From Acidobacteriota bacterium (GTDB lineage: Bacteria > Acidobacteriota > Blastocatellia > Pyrinomonadales > Pyrinomonadaceae), in the NCBI GenBank assembly GCA_018269005.1, contig JAFDVK010000053.1, positions 92,687 to 156,686 on the forward strand: a DNA stretch of 64,000 nucleotides, in the 5' to 3' direction. Below are positions 24,933-33,380 of the stretch, piece by piece (the first letter of the stretch is position 1; each line of letters opens with the position of its first letter). A program made the translations under genes and the position numbers. A model generated the notes under the pieces. The model was not told where the DNA came from. It did no database searches and was given only the letters and a program-made list of their open reading frames with translations.

Positions 24933-24995
24933 ATCAACACACGTTTCCTAGGGCTAACGCCCTAGGCTTTAGGCTGGTCGCCCGCGTTGCGGGCT
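24902..24995. repeat. REP-like palindrome cluster
   Basis: Two copies of a GCCCGC/GCGGGC hairpin (24908-24923 and 24980-24994, both within GTCGCCCGCG...TTGCGGGCT) flank a perfect CCTAGGGC-taac-GCCCTAGG hairpin (24947-24966). The cluster abuts the transposase remnant, as REP sequences do around RAYT genes, and ends 10 bp before the LarA-like gene. Confidence 0.8.
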
Positions 24996-25005
24996 TGAAG
25001 AATAT

Positions 25006-26607
25006 ATGGCTTTACAGCTAAGAAGAAAAACGCACGAATCGATCGTGTACATTGATAAGGATTCGGCGCCGCGGATAATGCCGAACGGCGAGGATTTTAT
25101 CCTTGAGGACATTCCGGTGGGAACGCGCGTTATTTATCCGAATCCGCCGATCAAGGGTTTGCCGAACCGCGAGGCGGCGATCCGATATGCGTTGAATCAT
25201 CCGCTCGAAATGGAGCCGCTTTACGCGCTGCTGGAACCGGGAATGCGTGTAACGATCGCGATGGATGACATAAGCTTACCATTGCCGCCGATGGCGACGC
25301 CGGATATGCGGCAGACGATGCTCGAGATCGTGCTCGATCTATGCGCGGCGAACGGCGTGGATGACATTCACCTGATCATCGCGAATTCCCTGCACCGCAA
25401 GATGACGGCGTGGGAGATGAAGCGGATGGTCGGTACGAAGATTTTCGACGCGTACTATCCCGACCGCTACTACAACCACGACGCAGAGGCCGACGACGAA
25501 CTCGTAACGCTCGGCCACACGCGGCACAACGAACCGCTGCGTGTGAACAAACGTGCGATCGAGAGCGATCTACTGATCTACCTCAACATCAATCTTGTTC
25601 CGATGGACGGCGGGCATAAGTCGGTCGCGGTCGGGCTGTGCGATTACGAATCGCTTCGAGCGCACCACGAACCACAGACGATCCGCGATTCGCATTCGTA
25701 CATGGATCCGCCGGCCTCGGAATTGAATCACAAGGTCATTCGGCTCGGAAAACTCGTCGATGAGAACTGCAAGGTATTTCACGTCGAGACGGCGTTGAAC
25801 AACAAGATGTTCTCGGACGGCTACGACATCTTGACGCGGAACGAGGACGAATTCTCGTTCATGGACAGGATGAAGTGGGAGGCGATGGCGCGTACGTTCT
25901 CGAAGATGCCGCGTGGTGCGCGTCGCAAGATGCTTCACGCAATTCCTGCTCAGTACGAACTTATCGGCTGCTATGCCGGACGCACTGAGCCGGTACATGA
26001 AAAGATCCTCGAATTGAATTACAGGCAATACGAAATTCCCGTAAAAGGGCAGTGCGACATAATGATCACGGGCATCCCGGACATTTCACCGTACAACGTC
26101 TATTCGGCCTTGAATCCGCTGCTCGTGCAGGTGATGGCTCTCGGGTATCACTTCAATATGTATCGGAACAAGCCGCTCCTGCGAAAAGGCGGCGTGATGA
26201 TCATCACGCATCCGTGCTTTGATGAGTTCGATCCGAAATTCCATCCGTCGTATATCGAGTTCTTTCATCGTCTGCTGCCGGAATCTCGTGATGCGTTCTA
26301 TCTACGCGAGAAATACGAACGCGAGTTTGCCGAGAACCCGGCCTATATCGAGATGTACCGCCGCGGGAATGCGTATCACGGCGCGCATCCGTTCTTTATG
26401 TGGTATTGGGGCGAGAACGGACGTCAACACGTCGGCCACGTCATCGTCGCCGGCGCCGAGAACGCACACGTCCCCGAAATGCTCGGCTGGGAACGCGCCG
26501 ATAATTTAACCGAAGCGATCGCAATGGCACGGTCATACATGGGCCGCAACGCCGAGATCACAATGCTCCACCAACCGATCATCGGGCTGTGCAGCGTGAC
26601 GGATTAA
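25006..26607 (+). CDS. LarA-like (lactate racemase N-terminal domain, DUF2088) protein
   Basis: 533 residues. The N-terminal half resembles the LarA racemase catalytic fold: [34 protein letters not shown] (HR at 130-131), [16 protein letters not shown] (NHD at 157-159), and [22 protein letters not shown] (GGxK with K205). LarA-type enzymes racemise or epimerise 2-hydroxyacids with a nickel-pincer nucleotide, but many homologues act on other substrates. The C-terminal half ([37 protein letters not shown]) is longer than LarA and of unknown role. No larB/C/E cofactor genes are nearby. It starts a same-strand run with the methyltransferase and ElbD-like gene. Confidence 0.75.
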   Translation: MALQLRRKTHESIVYIDKDSAPRIMPNGEDFILEDIPVGTRVIYPNPPIKGLPNREAAIRYALNHPLEMEPLYALLEPGMRVTIAMDDISLPLPPMATPDMRQTMLEIVLDLCAANGVDDIHLIIANSLHRKMTAWEMKRMVGTKIFDAYYPDRYYNHDAEADDELVTLGHTRHNEPLRVNKRAIESDLLIYLNINLVPMDGGHKSVAVGLCDYESLRAHHEPQTIRDSHSYMDPPASELNHKVIRLGKLVDENCKVFHVETALNNKMFSDGYDILTRNEDEFSFMDRMKWEAMARTFSKMPRGARRKMLHAIPAQYELIGCYAGRTEPVHEKILELNYRQYEIPVKGQCDIMITGIPDISPYNVYSALNPLLVQVMALGYHFNMYRNKPLLRKGGVMIITHPCFDEFDPKFHPSYIEFFHRLLPESRDAFYLREKYEREFAENPAYIEMYRRGNAYHGAHPFFMWYWGENGRQHVGHVIVAGAENAHVPEMLGWERADNLTEAIAMARSYMGRNAEITMLHQPIIGLCSVTD

Positions 26608-26687
26608 GAGTGAAAAAGGAAAAGACTCGGATCCGCCGGATGGACGTCATCAGGGGCCAAAATAAGTCATTAGGTTATTGAATTGTA

Positions 26688-27428
26688 ATGGACGATAGAA
26701 AGGAGCTTTGGGAAGAGATAGGGACGAGCGAGGCTTATTGGGCGGTTGCGACGCACGATAAGTTTCGTGCGGCGAATCTTGATGCCGGCCTGAAGGAAGA
26801 CTTTCTTGGATCCGGCCGCAAGCATATCGACGAAGCGTGGACGACGTTTCGCGAGATCCTAGGCAAGGATCTTGAACCCGAGAACGCGATCGATTACGGA
26901 TGCGGTGTCGGGCGTTTGGTAATCCCGCTCGCAACGCGCAGCAAGCACGCGATCGGCGTCGATATTTCGTCGGCGATGCTGAGGGAAGCGAAGCGGAATG
27001 CAGAGGCCGCCGGTTGTTCGAACATCACGCTCCAGAGTGTCGATGAATTCCTTCGTGATGAGGGCGTCGAGTACGATCTCGTGCACACGTATATCGTGCT
27101 CCAGCATATAAACCCCGCGATCGGATATACGGTGATCGAAAAGCTTTTGGATCGCTTGAAAAGCGGCGGTTACGCGATGATCCACACGACGTTCAAGGAC
27201 ACTTCGCCGTTCTTCGGGCGTATGCGCGCACGTGTCTATCGTGATGTGCCAGGCGTTCATCGAACTTTGAATCGGCTCCGCGGCAGACATGTTCCATTCG
27301 TGCCGGTTTACACGTATGACGTGGAGCGCGTAAGGCAGATCTTCGCGAAGTACGCTTGCGAGACGCTTTTAGAGAAGGACACGGATCACAGCCTTCTGGG
27401 CAAGATGTTCTATTTGCGGAAGGGATGA
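26688..27428 (+). CDS. Class I SAM-dependent methyltransferase
   Basis: 246 residues, Rossmann-fold methyltransferase: motif I AIDYGCGVGRLVIPLA (about 64-79), motif II HAIGVDISSAMLREAKRNAE, and YDLVHTYIVLQHINPAIGYTVIEKLLDRLKSGGYAMIHT. The N-terminal ~55 residues are a helical cap, and the C-terminal part (RDVPGVHRTLNRLRGRHVPF) may contact the substrate. The acceptor is unknown. Its position 80 bp after the LarA-like gene and 29 bp before the lipid megaenzyme suggests a role in the same lipid pathway, but this is inference. Confidence 0.85.
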   Translation: MDDRKELWEEIGTSEAYWAVATHDKFRAANLDAGLKEDFLGSGRKHIDEAWTTFREILGKDLEPENAIDYGCGVGRLVIPLATRSKHAIGVDISSAMLREAKRNAEAAGCSNITLQSVDEFLRDEGVEYDLVHTYIVLQHINPAIGYTVIEKLLDRLKSGGYAMIHTTFKDTSPFFGRMRARVYRDVPGVHRTLNRLRGRHVPFVPVYTYDVERVRQIFAKYACETLLEKDTDHSLLGKMFYLRKG

Positions 27429-27457
27429 GAGCAGAGAGCAGAGTGCAGTATTGATCA

Positions 27458-30400
27458 ATGAAGTTATCACCAACAGAAACGCTTAAGGGCAAGAAGATCT
27501 TCTTTATCGGCGGGACCGGCTTTGTGGGCAAGGTCACGCTTTCGATGCTGCTCAACAATTTTCCGGATATTGGGAAGGTCTATGCGACCGTCCGTGCAAG
27601 GGATGAGAACGAGTCGCGGACGAGATTTTGGACGAGCATCGTCACGTCGCACACCTTCGATCCGCTCAGGGAAAAGTACGGCGACGGATTCGAGGATTTT
27701 ATAAAGGCGAAGGTCGTGCCGGTGAACGGCGACGTCGGGAACGAGTTCCTCGGCCTCGACGAAAAAGAAGCGAAGAAGATAATGCAGGACACCGACATCA
27801 TCATAAACGGTGCCGGAAATGTGACCTTCAATCCGCCGCTCGAATCTGCATTGAGAACGAATGTCGTCGGATCGAACAACATCATCAAGCTCGCACGGAT
27901 GATGAAAAAGCCGCGTCTTGTTCATGTTTCGACGTGCTTTGTCGCGGGCAAGCGTTCGGGTGCGATCTGGGAGAATGAGCCGGTCGTCGGCTATTTTCCG
28001 CGTAAGAATGAGCTGGTCGGGACGACATTCGACGTTAATCGCGAGGTCGAAGATTGCGCGCGTCTGAGTGAGCAGGCACGTCAGGAAGCGGACGACGCCG
28101 TGCAGGCCGCGAAGTTTCGCGAACTTGCCCGTAAGCGCTTCATTGAAGAAGGCCGCGATCCTGATGACGAGTCCGAATTGAAGTCTGCGATCTTTCGTGA
28201 GCGCAAGATGTGGATCCGCGAGCGAACGACCGAGCTCGGCGCAGAACGCGCGGAATATTGGGGCTGGACGAATATCTACACATATTCGAAGTCGCTTGCC
28301 GAGCAGATCATCGCCCAACAGGACGATATCGTTAAATGTCTTGTACGCCCGAGCATCGTCGAAAGCTCGGTAGCGTATCCGTTTCCCGGATGGAACGAAG
28401 GTTTTACGACGACGGCGCCGCTCATTCTCATTGCGCTTCGCGGCCAGCCGGTAATTCCTGTGAACGAAAAGCTGATCCTCGATATCATCCCGGTCGATAT
28501 GGTCGCCGGCGTGATCCTTGGGGCTGCGGTTCGAGCCCTCATGGACGACAAACCGCCGCTGGTTTTTCAAGCTTCGTCGGGCGACTCGAATCCGAACAAT
28601 ATGAAGCGGATCGTAGGCCTCGTCGGACTCTACAAGCGCCAGCATTTTGATAAGAAAGAGACCGGCAACAAACTCGTCAACCGTCTTGCGGGGGCCGTTG
28701 AGGCAACGCCCGTTAAGCAGCGTGCATATGAACTTACTTCCGCCCCAATGCTGAATAAGCTCGCAAAGCGCGCTGACGATATGATGGATCGCGTAACGCC
28801 TCGTTGGGGCGGCGGACGGATCGGGAACATCGTTGCCGACCTTAAAAAATCGACCGAGAATTTCAAGGAATCAACGCAGGCGACTATGGATGCCTTTGCG
28901 ATGTTCAAGCCTTTCATGATCGACAACGAATATCTTTATCGATCGGACAACGTGCGCGAACTCGTCTCGTCGATCAAGGAAAAGGAGAAGCCGCTTTTAC
29001 CATGGTATCCGGAAGGTCTCGATTGGTATGACTATTGGCTGAATATTCATTTTCCGGGAATGCGGAAATGGGTTCTGCCCACGCTCGAAGAAGAGCTGAA
29101 GGCGGTAGAGAAGCGGGCATTCACCTATCGTGATCTGCTCGATCTTTTCGATACGTCGGTCAAGCGGTTCTCGACACGTGTTGCGATGCGGATCGAACGT
29201 GACGGCCGTAAAGAACAGTACACATTTGAGGATGTCAACGAATTGACGCTCCGTGCCGCAGGTTTCTTTGCAGCGAAGGGAATTCAAGCGGGGGAACGCG
29301 TGATCCTGTTCTCGAACAATATGCCCGAATGGGGAATGGCGTATTTTGGCATCTTGAAAGCAGGAGCTACCGCGATCCCGATCGATCCCGCGAGTTCGAT
29401 GAATGAGGTGGTCAATTTTGCAAGGGCCGGTGAGGCCGCGGCGATCGTGATCTCGCCCAAACTTCTTGCTGAGAACGAAGAGCTGAGAACAAGGCTTAAA
29501 GATGAGTTCGGGAAGACTGCTCCAAGTGTGTGGAGCTTTGATGAGGTCTTTGAGATCGAGACAGAGATCGAAGAGGCGAAGCGTAACGCGCTACTTCCGG
29601 CAAAGGTCCCTTCGAATACGGTCGCGTCCCTGATCTTTACCTCCGGCACGACCGGCACGCCGAAGGCCGTGATGCTCACGCACAAGAATTTTGTGAACAT
29701 GGTCTCGATGCTCTCGAGCGTCCTCGAAATGGACCTGACGGATGGAGTTCTCTCTGTCCTACCGATGCACCACACTTTCGAGTTCTCGGCGGGCTTTCTT
29801 ACGCCGTTCTCGAACGGTACGCAGATCACGTATCTCAACGAACTTACGTCCGAGGAACTAACCCGCACGATCGAACACGGACACGTGACCGGTATGGTCG
29901 GCGTTCCTGCGCTATGGGAAATGCTGCATCGCAGGATCAAGACGCGTCTGCGTGACCGAGGCGACTGGGTCGCTGACCTTGCAGACAACATAATCGACTT
30001 CAACGCGTGGATCCGCGATAACACGCCGTTCAATCTTGGCCCGATAATCTTCTTCCCGATCCATCAAGGGATGGGCGGCAAGATACGTTATCTGATATCG
30101 GGTGGTTCTGCTTTGAGCGAAAAGGTCCAAAAGGATCTTCACGGGCTTGGCTTCACCGTACTCGAAGGCTACGGCTTGACGGAATCTTCGCCGGTTCTTA
30201 CCGTCACGAGGCCCGGCAATAAACTCTTGAAAGGAAGCGTCGGAACGCCGCTGCCGGGCGTTGAAGTCAAGATCGAAGATCCGGATGCGACCGGTGTCGG
30301 CGAGGTTGTTGCGCGCGGCCAAAATGTAATGGCCGGTTACTTCAACAATGATGAGGCGACTGAAGCAGTACTCCGCGATCGATGGCTCCGGACCGGCGAT

Positions 30401-31888
30401 CTCGGCCGCATCGACGAGGACGGCAATCTTTTTATCGTTGGCAGATCAAAGGACGTCATTATCGATTCGAACGGAAAGAATATCTATCCGGACGAGATCG
30501 AAGACCTTTACTCGAAATCGCCGAGTATAAAAGAAATGAGTGTCGTTGGGCTTCCGGATGCGGATGGCGGTGAAAAGATCGCGGCATTGGTCGTTCCTGA
30601 TTATGAGAACGACATTGCCTTGTCGCGCAGCGAAGTAAATAAGAAGATCGAAGACCATTTCCGCGAAGTCGCCGCCGGGCTTCCATTCTTTAAGCGAATA
30701 AAAGTGATGCATATCACGCCGTTCGAGCTTCCGCGAACAGCGACGCGGAAAGTAAAGCGGCCGGAAGTGGTCGCAATCCTCGAAAAGTTGGAAGACCGCG
30801 CCCGCTCAAAGACAAAGTCGATCGTCGAATCAAAGGGCGACGACAATGTGGCATGGATGCGGAAGATCGTTGCGACCGTTTCAAATCGGCCGCTCGGCGA
30901 TGTGTCCGTTGACAGCAAACTCGCCGATCTCGGATTTGATTCTTTGATGTTCGTCGAACTGCAGGCGGCGATCGAGGATGCCGGCGGACGTGTTCTGATG
31001 CCCGACACGCTTAACGAAGTGCAGACAGTACGAGAACTTCTTACTGTCGTCAACCGGCTCGATCGATCGAAACGTTTGCCGGGCGATAAGAAAGTCGAGG
31101 AGGCAAAGCCTGATGAAGATGACATCTACATTCCATCGCTCGTCCGGCGCGTCGGGAACGCCGTCGTCGATCTTGCGCAGGACGCACTCTATTCAAAGGT
31201 TTTGGACACTACCATCGAAGGACAGAATAACGTGCCGCAGCACGTAAACTTTATCGTTACGCCGAATCATGAATCGCACATTGATACAGGCCTTGTAAAG
31301 CGTGCTCTGGGAGCTGACGTTGCGGAGCAGACCGTTGCCGTCGCCGCGGCCGATTATTGGTTCGATACGAAATATAAGCGGGCGTATATGAACAATTTCA
31401 CTACGCTTGTTCCGATCGAACGCAGCGGCGGCCTTCGTCAGTCGCTAAGGCACGTTACGCGGATCTTGAATGACGGTTACAACGCTTTGATCTTCCCGGA
31501 AGGTACGCGGTCCATTACAGGCGATATTTCTGAATTCAAACCCGTCATCGGCTACTTGGCATTGAATCAGAAGGTCGGGATCCTGCCGATATATATCTGG
31601 GGAACCTTTGAAGCCTATCCGAAAGGTATGACGATTCCGAAGCGAGCAAGCATCGGTGCGAAGATCGGTGCAAAGATCGGAGCGTTTCTTTCATACGAAG
31701 TGCTGCGCGATATGACGGTGGGCGTACCAAATGCCGAAGCGTACAGGCTGATCGCTGCACGTGTACAGCACGAAGTTGAAAATCTTCGTGACGGAACGCG
31801 CGTTGAATTTGACGTTGCTGCCGTGCGGAAAAAATGGCGTGCTGAACGACGAAAGGCTCGAAAGGCGGAACCTGTTATCGATGAATAG
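27458..31888 (+). CDS. ElbD-like multidomain enzyme: acyl reductase, AMP-ligase, ACP, acyltransferase
   Basis: 1476 residues. (1) Residues ~10-400: Male-sterility/thioester-reductase type SDR with GGTGFVG at 18-24 and YxxxK Tyr274/Lys278 (YTYSK). (2) ~575-1120: AMP-dependent acyl ligase, LIFTSGTTGTPKAVMLTHKN at ~725-744, with GYGLTESSPV and RTGDLGRIDEDG. (3) ~1135-1205: acyl carrier domain, LADLGFDSLMF with pantetheine Ser1162. (4) ~1240-1460: PlsC-type acyltransferase, NHESHID (HX4D at 1271-1276) and FPEGTRS at 1346. This order resembles ElbD, the myxobacterial enzyme for alkyl ether lipids and plasmalogens. Blastocatellia (subdivision 4) are known to make ether-linked membrane lipids. The likely chemistry is activation, loading, reduction to an alcohol or aldehyde, and transfer to glycerol-phosphate. 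All domain motifs appear intact. Confidence 0.85.
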   Translation: MKLSPTETLKGKKIFFIGGTGFVGKVTLSMLLNNFPDIGKVYATVRARDENESRTRFWTSIVTSHTFDPLREKYGDGFEDFIKAKVVPVNGDVGNEFLGLDEKEAKKIMQDTDIIINGAGNVTFNPPLESALRTNVVGSNNIIKLARMMKKPRLVHVSTCFVAGKRSGAIWENEPVVGYFPRKNELVGTTFDVNREVEDCARLSEQARQEADDAVQAAKFRELARKRFIEEGRDPDDESELKSAIFRERKMWIRERTTELGAERAEYWGWTNIYTYSKSLAEQIIAQQDDIVKCLVRPSIVESSVAYPFPGWNEGFTTTAPLILIALRGQPVIPVNEKLILDIIPVDMVAGVILGAAVRALMDDKPPLVFQASSGDSNPNNMKRIVGLVGLYKRQHFDKKETGNKLVNRLAGAVEATPVKQRAYELTSAPMLNKLAKRADDMMDRVTPRWGGGRIGNIVADLKKSTENFKESTQATMDAFAMFKPFMIDNEYLYRSDNVRELVSSIKEKEKPLLPWYPEGLDWYDYWLNIHFPGMRKWVLPTLEEELKAVEKRAFTYRDLLDLFDTSVKRFSTRVAMRIERDGRKEQYTFEDVNELTLRAAGFFAAKGIQAGERVILFSNNMPEWGMAYFGILKAGATAIPIDPASSMNEVVNFARAGEAAAIVISPKLLAENEELRTRLKDEFGKTAPSVWSFDEVFEIETEIEEAKRNALLPAKVPSNTVASLIFTSGTTGTPKAVMLTHKNFVNMVSMLSSVLEMDLTDGVLSVLPMHHTFEFSAGFLTPFSNGTQITYLNELTSEELTRTIEHGHVTGMVGVPALWEMLHRRIKTRLRDRGDWVADLADNIIDFNAWIRDNTPFNLGPIIFFPIHQGMGGKIRYLISGGSALSEKVQKDLHGLGFTVLEGYGLTESSPVLTVTRPGNKLLKGSVGTPLPGVEVKIEDPDATGVGEVVARGQNVMAGYFNNDEATEAVLRDRWLRTGDLGRIDEDGNLFIVGRSKDVIIDSNGKNIYPDEIEDLYSKSPSIKEMSVVGLPDADGGEKIAALVVPDYENDIALSRSEVNKKIEDHFREVAAGLPFFKRIKVMHITPFELPRTATRKVKRPEVVAILEKLEDRARSKTKSIVESKGDDNVAWMRKIVATVSNRPLGDVSVDSKLADLGFDSLMFVELQAAIEDAGGRVLMPDTLNEVQTVRELLTVVNRLDRSKRLPGDKKVEEAKPDEDDIYIPSLVRRVGNAVVDLAQDALYSKVLDTTIEGQNNVPQHVNFIVTPNHESHIDTGLVKRALGADVAEQTVAVAAADYWFDTKYKRAYMNNFTTLVPIERSGGLRQSLRHVTRILNDGYNALIFPEGTRSITGDISEFKPVIGYLALNQKVGILPIYIWGTFEAYPKGMTIPKRASIGAKIGAKIGAFLSYEVLRDMTVGVPNAEAYRLIAARVQHEVENLRDGTRVEFDVAAVRKKWRAERRKARKAEPVIDE

Positions 31889-31926
31889 TTCTCATAGTTC
31901 AGCTAAAGGAAAGATCGTAACTACGA

Positions 31927-32961
31927 ATGGCTAAAGCGAAACCAAAAGCTAAGATCAAGGTCCCCAAGAAGATCCTCATCACCGGAGGCACCGGATTTTT
32001 GGGCGCAGAGATAGTGCGTCAGTTGGTTGACTCGGGCGAAAAGAACCTGAGAGTGATGGCATCGAGCGTTCCGGAATGGATGCTCGATGCGGGGGTTGAA
32101 GCGTGCGAAGGCTCGGTCACTTCACCCGAGGACGTGTCGCGGGCAGTCAAAGATGTTGAAACCGTCCTGCATCTTGCCGGCAAGGTTTCACGTGATAACG
32201 CAGACGCAGCGGCAATGAATCGCGTTCATCTTGAAGGGACGCGGACGCTTTGCGAGGCAGCGAGTGAGGCAGGCGTCGGAACGATGCTCCTGGCGTCGTC
32301 GAGCGGGACGATCGCCGTGAGCAAGGAAGAAGAGATGTTCGATGAAACATTTCCGCCACCCGTCGAGATCATTTCCCGGTGGGCATATTATTCATCAAAA
32401 TATTATCAAGAACGAACTGCGTTGCTTAACTTTGACGGCGAAGGCAAACGGCTCGTGATATTGAACCCAACGCTGCTGCTTGGGCCGGGTGACGAAAGAT
32501 TGTCCTCGACAAAGCCGATCCTTGATTTCCTCGGGAAGAAGGTGCCGTACTGTCCGAGCGGCGGGCTGAGTTTTGTAGATGTAAGGGACGCGGCCGCCGC
32601 TTTTATTTCTGCCATTGGAAAGGGAAGACATCAGGAAAAGTATTTGCTCGGCGCCGAAAACATGCTCTTCTCTGAATTTTTCGGGAGGCTTGAAAGATTG
32701 TCGGGTGTTCGGGCACCGAGCCTACGCGTTCCGAAAAAGTGGGCGTTCGCCGGTGCAACGATGATCGAGTCGCTGTATTCAAATTGGGGAAAGGCTTCAC
32801 CGGTCGCACCCGGTGAGGTCGATCAAGCTGAGCACTTTTGGTATTTCGATTCCGGCAAAGCGAAAGAAGAACTAGGCTTCCCAACCCGCGATGTCCAAGA
32901 GACTCTAAACGACACGGTGGCCTATATTCAAAAGCATTTTCTCGGCGGCGGTCTCTTTTAA
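31927..32961 (+). CDS. NAD-dependent epimerase/dehydratase (extended SDR, 3beta-HSD-like)
   Basis: 344 residues. A Lys-rich N-terminus (MAKAKPKAKIKVPKK) precedes the dinucleotide-binding ILITGGTGFLGAEIVRQL. DVETVLHLAGKV, ASSSGTIAVS and the catalytic YxxxK in WAYYSSKYYQE follow, as in sterol/flavonoid-reductase-like extended SDRs. Substrate is unknown; it may reduce or epimerise a lipid-linked intermediate. It is 38 bp after the ElbD-like gene, same strand, so it is probably in the same operon. Its 3' end overlaps the convergent repeat-protein gene by 4 bp. Confidence 0.88.
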   Translation: MAKAKPKAKIKVPKKILITGGTGFLGAEIVRQLVDSGEKNLRVMASSVPEWMLDAGVEACEGSVTSPEDVSRAVKDVETVLHLAGKVSRDNADAAAMNRVHLEGTRTLCEAASEAGVGTMLLASSSGTIAVSKEEEMFDETFPPPVEIISRWAYYSSKYYQERTALLNFDGEGKRLVILNPTLLLGPGDERLSSTKPILDFLGKKVPYCPSGGLSFVDVRDAAAAFISAIGKGRHQEKYLLGAENMLFSEFFGRLERLSGVRAPSLRVPKKWAFAGATMIESLYSNWGKASPVAPGEVDQAEHFWYFDSGKAKEELGFPTRDVQETLNDTVAYIQKHFLGGGLF

Positions 32962-33380
32962 TCCAAAGGGATCAGATCGAAGAAAAAGAAGATAACGGCG
33001 GCTGCTCGAGGTTCGACACCCGACGCATAGCCGATCGTTCGCCGACTGGAGTTTTCGATGCGGCCATTCTCAAGAATATAACCGAGCGTACTACGAGACG
33101 CATTTTCGACGCGGCCGTTAGACAGCAAATAGCCTATCGTACCCCGGCTTGCGTTTTCGACGGTCCCATTGCTCTTGATGTAGCCTAGCGTTCTCCGAGA
33201 CGCATCCTCGACCGTTCCGCTTTTGGAGAGATATCCAACTGTCCGCCTCGACGCATTCTCGATCGTGCCGGAAGACGAAACGTAAGCTATCGTGCGTCTG
33301 CTCGCATTCTCGATCTTCTGCCCGACCACGGCGATAGAGCACAACAAAAAGAAAATGGTGACTAGGAAAAACTTCTTCAT
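32958..33380 (-). CDS. Secreted 17-residue tandem-repeat protein
   Basis: 140 residues. The start at 33380 (MKKFFLVTIFFLLCSIAVVGQ) gives a clear signal peptide; the longer frame lies inside the permease gene. The mature protein is almost entirely six tandem units of 17 residues with consensus [T/R][I/V]ENASRRT[I/L]GY[L/I].SNG (about residues 22-123), followed by a short tail ending FFFFDLIPLD. The regular ENASRR...GY pattern with a turn at SNG suggests a beta-solenoid or fibre. No function is assigned. Its ATG overlaps the stop of the APC permease by 4 bp, so translation is probably coupled to it. Confidence 0.8.
   Translation of the reverse strand: MKKFFLVTIFFLLCSIAVVGQKIENASRRTIAYVSSSGTIENASRRTVGYLSKSGTVEDASRRTLGYIKSNGTVENASRGTIGYLLSNGRVENASRSTLGYILENGRIENSSRRTIGYASGVEPRAAAVIFFFFDLIPLD

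Noticed and set aside
27467..28645. 392-codon minus-strand ORF
   Set aside because: It is antisense to the reductase domain of the ElbD-like gene; composition is typical of shadow frames in GC-rich DNA.
32958..33380. 51-bp periodic repeats suggestive of CRISPR
   Set aside because: The repeats are contiguous, without spacers, and encode 17-residue protein units in one open frame.
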